Part shown: positions 58,854 through 64,000 of the stretch, in pieces
Numbering within the stretch: the first letter of the stretch is position 1
Layout: each line of letters starts with the position of its first letter
NCBI RefSeq assembly: GCF_026420865.1
Contig: NZ_JAPCWC010000008.1
Coordinates: 1 to 64,000 of the forward strand
Direction of reading: 5' to 3'
Length of the DNA: 64,000 bases
DNA from: Novosphingobium clariflavum
Lineage (GTDB): Bacteria > Pseudomonadota > Alphaproteobacteria > Sphingomonadales > Sphingomonadaceae
The notes under the pieces: generated by a model
Told to the model about the DNA's origin: nothing
The model's input: only the letters and a program-made list of their open reading frames with translations
Databases searched by the model: none
Position numbers and translations under genes: made by a program

Positions 58854-59249
58854 CTACTCTTCGTCGAGGTCGCGCTTGACGCGCGGATCGCTCAGCAGCG
58901 CATCGATGCGGCTGGCCTCGTCGAACGTCTCGTCGGCCCGGAAACGGATCTTGGCGGCGAACCGCAGCTTGAGACGCTGGGCAACCTCGCGCTGGAAAAA
59001 CGCGGTGTTGGTACGCAGGGCCTTGAGCACCGCTTCCTCGTCCTCGCCCAGCAGCGGCTTCACATAGACCGTCGCGATCCTGAGATCCGGGCTCATCCGC
59101 ACTTCGGTGACCGAGACCGAATGCCCGCTCAGCGTGGCGTCGTGGACCTGCTGGCGGGTGAGGATTTCCGAAATGACGTGGCGCACCTGCTCGCCAACCT
59201 TGAGAAGGCGGACGGACTGCTGCTCGGGCGTGATCTGCTGGCGGGACAT
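58854..59249 (-). CDS. rbfA: Ribosome-binding factor A
   Basis: A 131-aa RbfA: '[20 protein letters not shown]', '[21 protein letters not shown]', '[32 protein letters not shown]'. It matures the 30S subunit (16S 5' end, cold adaptation). Start 59249 follows a GGAGG site. Confidence 0.97.
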   Translation of the reverse strand: MSRQQITPEQQSVRLLKVGEQVRHVISEILTRQQVHDATLSGHSVSVTEVRMSPDLRIATVYVKPLLGEDEEAVLKALRTNTAFFQREVAQRLKLRFAAKIRFRADETFDEASRIDALLSDPRVKRDLDEE

Positions 59250-59371
59250 GACGACCTCCATGTGGGCGTAATGCGACAATTTGCAACAAATGATTACGGC
59301 ACCCATCGCCGTTCCTGTGGTTAAGGGCTGCAAGAGACACATTCCCCCCACCCGTTCAAGGAGCCGAACCC

Positions 59372-59710
59372 ATGCGTAAATTCACCGCAGCCCTGCTCGC
59401 CGCCGCGATCGTCGTGCCCAGCCTGGCAGCCCCGGCGATGGCGCAGCCCGGCAAGCCCACCCAGGGTCATTCGAATCAGGGTCACGCGACCCCGGCCAAG
59501 AAGCCGAGCCAGACCCCGCACCGCTTCAAGAAGGGCGAGAAGTTCGACCGCAGCCGCGCATCGCACTACCAGACGGTCGACTACCGCAAGTATCGCAACG
59601 TGAAGGCCCCGCCGAAGGGTTACCACTACGTGCGTTCGGGCAATGACCTGCTGCTCGTGGGCATCACCAGCGGCCTGGTTGCCGCCGTGACCATGAACAT
59701 GTTCCACTGA
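59372..59710 (+). CDS. RcnB-family periplasmic protein
   Basis: A 112-aa protein with signal peptide ([21 protein letters not shown]) and an RcnB-like domain ('[53 protein letters not shown]'). RcnB proteins are periplasmic and in E. coli relate to nickel/cobalt export; the alphaproteobacterial paralogues are largely uncharacterised. A strong terminator follows. Confidence 0.87.
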   Translation: MRKFTAALLAAAIVVPSLAAPAMAQPGKPTQGHSNQGHATPAKKPSQTPHRFKKGEKFDRSRASHYQTVDYRKYRNVKAPPKGYHYVRSGNDLLLVGITSGLVAAVTMNMFH

Positions 59711-59733
59711 TCCTTCAGCGGACCTGAAAACCG

Positions 59734-59767
59734 AAAAGGGCGGCACCTGCAAAGGCGCCGCCCTTTT
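59734..59767 (+). terminator. Rho-independent terminator after the RcnB gene
   Basis: AAAAGGGCGGC (59734-59744) pairs with GCCGCCCTTTT (59757-59767), followed by T. It also overlaps the end of the DUF1697 gene on the other strand and could serve both. Confidence 0.88.
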
Positions 59768-60300
59768 TACATCTTGGCGTCGATCCGCGCCAGCGAGCGG
59801 ACATTGCGCGCGGTGGCCCGGCAGCCGAGGCGATTGCCGACGAATTCCATCGTCAGCAGGCTTTCCGCCGGCGGACGGGCATAATCGATGAACAGACAGC
59901 GCGTGCCGAGCGCCAGACGCTCGCCGCCCAGCGTGCCATGATCGGCCTGCAACCGCTCGAACTGCGCCTGCGCCGGTTGCCCCGACAGCAGCAAGGTGTG
60001 CACGAAGCTGTCACCGCTCTCCCCGGCGAAAGGATTCTCCTCCACCGCCGCGCGAATTTCCGCGCGGGTACGCACGGCGACAAACGCCTTGAGGTCGAAC
60101 CGGTCGCGCATCAGATAGGCCAGCAGGTCCTCCAGCCCTTCGCTCGGCCGCTCCTCATACTCGAACAGGACATTGCCGCTGGAGATCACCGTCTCGGCAT
60201 TCTCCAGTTCCTCACGCTCGAAGGCATACCTGAGGTCCGCCATCGACAGGCGGTCGCCGCGAACGGTCAGGCTCTCGAAAAAGGCGCAATAGCGGGTCAT
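59767..60300 (-). CDS. DUF1697-family protein
   Basis: A 177-aa protein matching DUF1697: 'FFESLTVRGDRLSMADLRYAFEREELENAETVISSGNVLFEY', 'DLKAFVAVRTRAEIRAAVEENPF', 'TMEFVGNRLGCRATARNVRSLARI'. The family is widespread in bacteria with unknown function. Start at 60300. Confidence 0.92.
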   Translation of the reverse strand: MTRYCAFFESLTVRGDRLSMADLRYAFEREELENAETVISSGNVLFEYEERPSEGLEDLLAYLMRDRFDLKAFVAVRTRAEIRAAVEENPFAGESGDSFVHTLLLSGQPAQAQFERLQADHGTLGGERLALGTRCLFIDYARPPAESLLTMEFVGNRLGCRATARNVRSLARIDAKM

Positions 60301-60340
60301 CGCAGTATCATCAGTCCTATTGGCAGAAAGAGTCTGTTTG

Positions 60341-60472
60341 AAAAATGCCCGAAAGGGCATTTTTGGTCCGGCACCGGCCCGCTCCCCCACCCGACCGCCC
60401 ATCGGCAGTATCCTGTGGGTGGTCGGGTGGGGGAGCGGGCCGGTGCCGCGAAATTCGCTTTGCGCGAATTTC
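60341..60472. repeat. Triple-hairpin intergenic element
   Basis: Three consecutive perfect or near-perfect hairpins lie in the 381-base gap (60301-60681). They are AAAAATGCCC/GGGCATTTTT (60341-60364), a 33-bp arm pair 60369-60401 with 60416-60448 (one mismatch), and GAAATTCGC/GCGAATTTC (60450-60472). The centre is very GC-rich. A REP/BIME-like element or a nested terminator is possible. Confidence 0.75.
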
Positions 60473-60681
60473 CAAACGATCTCTAACATCGCCGCGCAGG
60501 TCAAAGCTCCAAGGCAGCCGCATCCGGTGCGCGTCACCGCTTCATCGACAAGGGCATTCCCGAAGGCCCTGCCGATCCGATCACGGCGCCTGAAACGAGG
60601 GCGGCCACCGCCGGGCTTGTCGCCCGACGATGGCCGCTGCTGTCCTTTCGGCCGGCGCCCGCGCGAAACGGGCACCGTCTA

Positions 60682-63513
60682 TCAGCCGACGGTACGCTCG
60701 CGGTGGCTGACTTCGAAGACTTCGAGGTGGTCGCCCGCCTTGATGTCGTTCGTGTCGGCCAGCACGACACCGCATTCGAGCCCGGCGCGCACTTCGTCCA
60801 CGTCGTCCTTGAACCGGCGCAGCGAGGAGATGGTCGTGGCCGAAACGATGACGTCGTTGCGGGTAAGACGCGCGCTGAGCCCCTTGCGGATGTAGCCTTC
60901 GACCACCAGCAGACCGGCGGCCTTGTCGCGCTTGCCGGCCGGGAAGACCTGCTTGACTTCGGCGCGGCCGACGACGGTTTCGATCCGTTCGGGGCCCCAG
61001 ATGCCGGCCATCTGCTTGGCGACTTCGGCGGTCAGTTCGTAGATGATGTCGTAGTACATCATCGGCGTCTTGGTCTTCGCGATCAGTTCGCGCGCCTTGG
61101 CGTTCGGACGCACGTTGAAGCCGACGATCGGAGCCCCCGAGGCCGAAGCCAGAGCCACGTCGGTTTCGGTGATGGCACCGACGCCCGACTGCAGGATGCG
61201 AACCTTGATCTCGTCGTTCGACAGGTTGTTGAGCGCGGCGCTGATCGCCTCGACCGAACCCTGGACGTCGCCCTTGATCACCACCGGATACTCGATGACA
61301 TTCTGCTTGGCGGCCAGCGCCGAGAACATCGTATCGATGTTGGCGGGCGCCGTTGCCGTGCGCTTGGCGGTCGCCTGTTCCTGACGGTAGGACGAAACCT
61401 CGCGGGCACGCTGCTCGCTCTCGACGACGGTCAGCTTGTCACCGGCCATCGGCACGCCGCCGATACCCAGCACTTCCACCGGCATCGACGGCGGTGCGGC
61501 CTTCACCTGGCGGCCCTTGTCGTCGAGCATGGCGCGCACGCGGCCGCTCTCGGTGCCGACGACGAGGATGTCGCCGACCTTGAGGGTGCCGCGGTTGACC
61601 AGCACGGTCGCCAGCGGGCCCTTGCCCTTGTCGAGCTTGGCTTCGATCACGGTCGCCTCGGCCTCGCGGTCGGGGTTGGCCTTGAGCTCCATCAGTTCGG
61701 CCTGGAGCAGGATCTTCTCGATCAGCTCGTCAAGACCGACACCGGTCTTGGCCGAGATTTCGACGTCCTGGACGTCGCCCGACATCGCCTCGACGACGAC
61801 CTCGTGCTCGAGCAGACGCTCGCGGACGCGCTGGGCGTTGGCTTCGTGCTTGTCGATCTTGTTGATCGCCACGATCATCGGCACGCCGGCGGCCTTGGTG
61901 TGATTGATGGCCTCGATCGTCTGCGGCATGATGCCGTCGTCGGCCGCAACCACCAGGATCACGATGTCGGTCACGTTGGCGCCGCGCATACGCATCTGCG
62001 TGAAGGCGGCGTGACCCGGCGTATCGAGGAAGGTGACGAGATCGCCGCCCTTGGTCTTGATCTGGTAGGCGCCCATGTGCTGCGTGATGCCGCCGGCTTC
62101 GCCCTTTACCACGTCGGTGCCGCGCAGGGCATCGAGCAGCGAGGTCTTGCCGTGGTCGACGTGGCCCATGATGGCAACCACGGGCGGACGCGACTTCAGG
62201 GTTTCGGGTGCATCGACGTCCACCGAGGTGTCGATGTCGACGTCGCTGTCCGAAACGCGCTGGATGTTGTGGCCGAATTCGGTGACGAGCAGTTCGGCGG
62301 TATCCTGGTCGATCGTCTGGTTGACGGTGACCATCATGCCCATCTTGAACATCGCCTTCACAAGGTCGGCGCCCTTCTCGGCCATGCGGTTCGCCAGTTC
62401 CTGGACGGTGATCGCCTCGGGGACGATCACGTCGCGGACCTGCTTCTCACGCTGCTGCGACTGGCCGCCGAAGTGGGCACGGCGTTCCTTCTCGCGGGCG
62501 CGCTTGAGCGCCGCGAGCGAACGGGCGCGGGCGCCCTCGTCGTCGTTGAGCGCGCGGTTGACCGTGAGCTTGCCCGACTGGCGGCGATCACCGCCCTTGC
62601 GGTCACGCTCGGGGGTGCTGCGCGGCGGCGGGGCGCTGGTCTTCTTGGCGCCGGCCGGGCCCTTGGGCGCGCTGCCGGCGTTGCTCGAACCAGCGGCATT
62701 GCCGCTTGCATTGCCGCTTGCATTGCCGCCGGCGTTGCCAGCCGTATTGCCACCGGCATTGGCGGGAGCGGCTTCCGGACGGCGCACCGGCTCGGGGCGC
62801 TGCACCGGGGTGAAGCGGCGCGGCGCGGGTGCCGGTGCGGCGGCCTGCACAGGTGCCTTGGCGACCGGAGCGGGCGCGGCTGCCGGGGCAGCAGGCGCCG
62901 CAGCAGCGGGTGCCTCGGCCGGAGCGGCCTCTGCCGGAGCAGCCTCTGCCGAAGGCGCCTCTGTCGGAGCCTGGGGCGCGGCCACCGGCTGCTGGGCCGG
63001 AGCAGCCGCTTCGGCGCTGGCTGCGGCTTCGGCCGCTTCGCGGGCCTTGACGGCTTCTTCCTCGGCGCGGCGATTGGCTTCGGCGCGCTGCTTCTCTTCC
63101 TCGATCGCGCGCAGCTTCTGTTCCTGCTCGCGGCGGGTGGTTTCCTCCAGCACCGCAAGGCGCGCTTCTTCGGCCTCACGCTGCAGGCGGGCGACACGTT
63201 CCTGCGGGGTTTCACCGGGGATGAAGGTCGGCTTGCGGGGCGCAGGCTGCGGAGCCGGGCGCGCGGGCGCAGCGGCCTGCGGCGCGGGCGTAGCCTGCGG
63301 TGCGGGTGCGGGTGCAGGTGCAGCCTGCGGAGCCGGGGCAGCCTCGGCACCGCCCTCGCCGGGCTTGCCGATCACGCGCTTCTTCTTCACCTCGACCACC
63401 ACCTTGTTGGTGCGGCCGTGGCTGAAGGTCTGCTTGACCTCACCCGCTTCCACTGAGCGCTTAAGCCCAAGCGGCTTGCGGCCCAGGGTCGGTTTGTTGT
63501 CGGTCTCGCTCAT
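60682..63513 (-). CDS. infB: Translation initiation factor IF-2
   Basis: A 943-aa IF-2. Long Ala/Pro/Glu-rich N-terminus, then the GTPase domain with '[11 protein letters not shown]' (G1), '[12 protein letters not shown]' (G2/switch), 'DTPGHAAF' (G3), 'NKIDK' (G4) and '[13 protein letters not shown]' (G5), followed by domains II-IV ('[22 protein letters not shown]'). It places initiator tRNA on the 30S subunit. Start at 63513. Confidence 0.99.
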   Translation of the reverse strand: MSETDNKPTLGRKPLGLKRSVEAGEVKQTFSHGRTNKVVVEVKKKRVIGKPGEGGAEAAPAPQAAPAPAPAPQATPAPQAAAPARPAPQPAPRKPTFIPGETPQERVARLQREAEEARLAVLEETTRREQEQKLRAIEEEKQRAEANRRAEEEAVKAREAAEAAASAEAAAPAQQPVAAPQAPTEAPSAEAAPAEAAPAEAPAAAAPAAPAAAPAPVAKAPVQAAAPAPAPRRFTPVQRPEPVRRPEAAPANAGGNTAGNAGGNASGNASGNAAGSSNAGSAPKGPAGAKKTSAPPPRSTPERDRKGGDRRQSGKLTVNRALNDDEGARARSLAALKRAREKERRAHFGGQSQQREKQVRDVIVPEAITVQELANRMAEKGADLVKAMFKMGMMVTVNQTIDQDTAELLVTEFGHNIQRVSDSDVDIDTSVDVDAPETLKSRPPVVAIMGHVDHGKTSLLDALRGTDVVKGEAGGITQHMGAYQIKTKGGDLVTFLDTPGHAAFTQMRMRGANVTDIVILVVAADDGIMPQTIEAINHTKAAGVPMIVAINKIDKHEANAQRVRERLLEHEVVVEAMSGDVQDVEISAKTGVGLDELIEKILLQAELMELKANPDREAEATVIEAKLDKGKGPLATVLVNRGTLKVGDILVVGTESGRVRAMLDDKGRQVKAAPPSMPVEVLGIGGVPMAGDKLTVVESEQRAREVSSYRQEQATAKRTATAPANIDTMFSALAAKQNVIEYPVVIKGDVQGSVEAISAALNNLSNDEIKVRILQSGVGAITETDVALASASGAPIVGFNVRPNAKARELIAKTKTPMMYYDIIYELTAEVAKQMAGIWGPERIETVVGRAEVKQVFPAGKRDKAAGLLVVEGYIRKGLSARLTRNDVIVSATTISSLRRFKDDVDEVRAGLECGVVLADTNDIKAGDHLEVFEVSHRERTVG

Positions 63514-63536
63514 ATCTCTCGTCTTGCCCTTCGGTC

Positions 63537-64000
63537 TCAATTCGTCGTCGCGGATGCGGCAGCCTGTGCCGGATCCGTGCCACTAGCCATATCGCCCCCG
63601 GCCGCATCGGCGCGGGGTTGCCCCTGGAAATGCAGTAGGCGCTGCAATTGCGCCGCGACTCGGGAAGCCGAGCCGCGATCGTTGAGCGCCAGGTGAACGA
63701 CGTTGTCGCGGCCCAATGCCACAGACAGCGTCTCCCGGTCCAGTGGCAAGCGTGTGCCCTTGAGACCGCTTCCTTCCGCCTCGCTCCCGACTCTCCAGGC
63801 CTGGTCGAGCTTTCGCGAGCCGTCTTCGCTCGCATCGGCGGCATGGGCAAGCCACGTGACCCGGCCCTCACGCGCGTTCTGCGCAATGCGGTCCGAGCCC
63901 ATGAGCAACTTGCCCGACTTCAGTTCGAGCCCCAGCCGGTCGGTCAGCGCGCGGATGAGCGCCTGTTCGATCCTGTTGCCGAGGTCGTCCGGAATGGTGA
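63537..64000 (-). CDS. YlxR/DUF448 RNA-binding protein, 5' end outside the window
   Basis: A frame open to the window edge. The visible part includes 'TDRLGLELKSGKLLMGSDRIAQNAREGRVTWLAHAADASEDG' and 'KLDQAWRVGSEAEGSGL...RETLSVALGRDNVVHLAL', which is the L7Ae-like second domain of alphaproteobacterial DUF448/YlxR proteins. It lies upstream of infB with a 23-base gap, as in the nusA-ylxR-infB operon. The start and DUF448 N-terminus are beyond 64000. Confidence 0.85.
   Translation of the reverse strand, partial: TIPDDLGNRIEQALIRALTDRLGLELKSGKLLMGSDRIAQNAREGRVTWLAHAADASEDGSRKLDQAWRVGSEAEGSGLKGTRLPLDRETLSVALGRDNVVHLALNDRGSASRVAAQLQRLLHFQGQPRADAAGGDMASGTDPAQAAASATTN

Noticed and set aside
60703..63456. 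Very long plus-strand frame opposite infB
   Set aside because: It is the antisense of IF-2 and shows only composition bias, with no domain; infB is unmistakable.

Overview
The window comes from an alphaproteobacterial chromosome, most likely a sphingomonad (Novosphingobium/Sphingobium/Sphingomonas type). The pointers are high GC, a GcrA cell-cycle regulator, GapR/DUF2312, a thymidine kinase, RcnB-type and DUF1963 proteins, and the conserved block YlxR-infB, rbfA, truB, rpsO and pnp. All names come from reading the translated sequence; no database search was run.

Layout. (1) 1-1341 is the right end of one island (A), carrying a leftward tyrosine integrase. (2) About 1342-44170 is a second integrated element (B), a 43-kb prophage in the 3' end of an intact tRNA-Ser(CGA) gene at 44148-44237. 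A degenerate copy of the tRNA 3' end at 1342-1364 marks its left junction, and TGCCCCC direct repeats lie just inside both ends, as expected for integrase arm sites. Islands A and B therefore sit in tandem at one tRNA. (3) 44148-64000 is host core genome: tRNA-Ser, hspQ, an ABC-2 permease, gcrA, a secreted cyclophilin, two GGDEF proteins, pnp-rpsO-truB, an M50 protease, a sulfotransferase, tdk, rbfA, infB and ylxR.

The prophage is a mosaic: a lambda-type head (Nu1/gpA-like terminases, gpW, gpB portal, S49 protease plus scaffold, gpD, gpE, FII-like joiner) on a Mu-type contractile tail (sheath, tube, frameshifted chaperone, short tape measure with a lysozyme-like domain, gpN, gpP, gp45-gp48). 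Tail fibre, Tfa chaperone and beta-helix tailspike genes follow, then holin, SAR endolysin and nested Rz/Rz1 spanins. No Mu transposase is present; integration is site-specific.

The early region is transcribed leftward from a Cro/YdaS-like gene facing a short CI-like repressor. It is a tightly overlapped operon of small proteins, GapR, a large ParB-like protein, an ASCH protein and, near the left attachment site, an AlpA/excisionase-like gene. Between the repressor and the late genes are accessory ('moron') genes: a lipoprotein, a HigBA toxin-antitoxin pair with a palindromic operator-promoter, a ribbon-helix-helix gene whose start lies in the spacer of an 18-bp perfect inverted repeat, and a LexA-like winged-helix protein lacking a peptidase domain. 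At the right end are a second integrase, a D12-class adenine methyltransferase, a winged-helix protein and the third integrase beside the tRNA.

The most useful things to follow up are: the -1 frameshift site in the tail chaperone gene; a GCAACC/GGTTGC repeat cluster in and upstream of the small terminase gene (candidate packaging site); the ParB/GapR early operon with two previously uncallable tiny genes; paired 25-bp repeats 30 kb apart; and a triple-hairpin element between the DUF1697 gene and infB.
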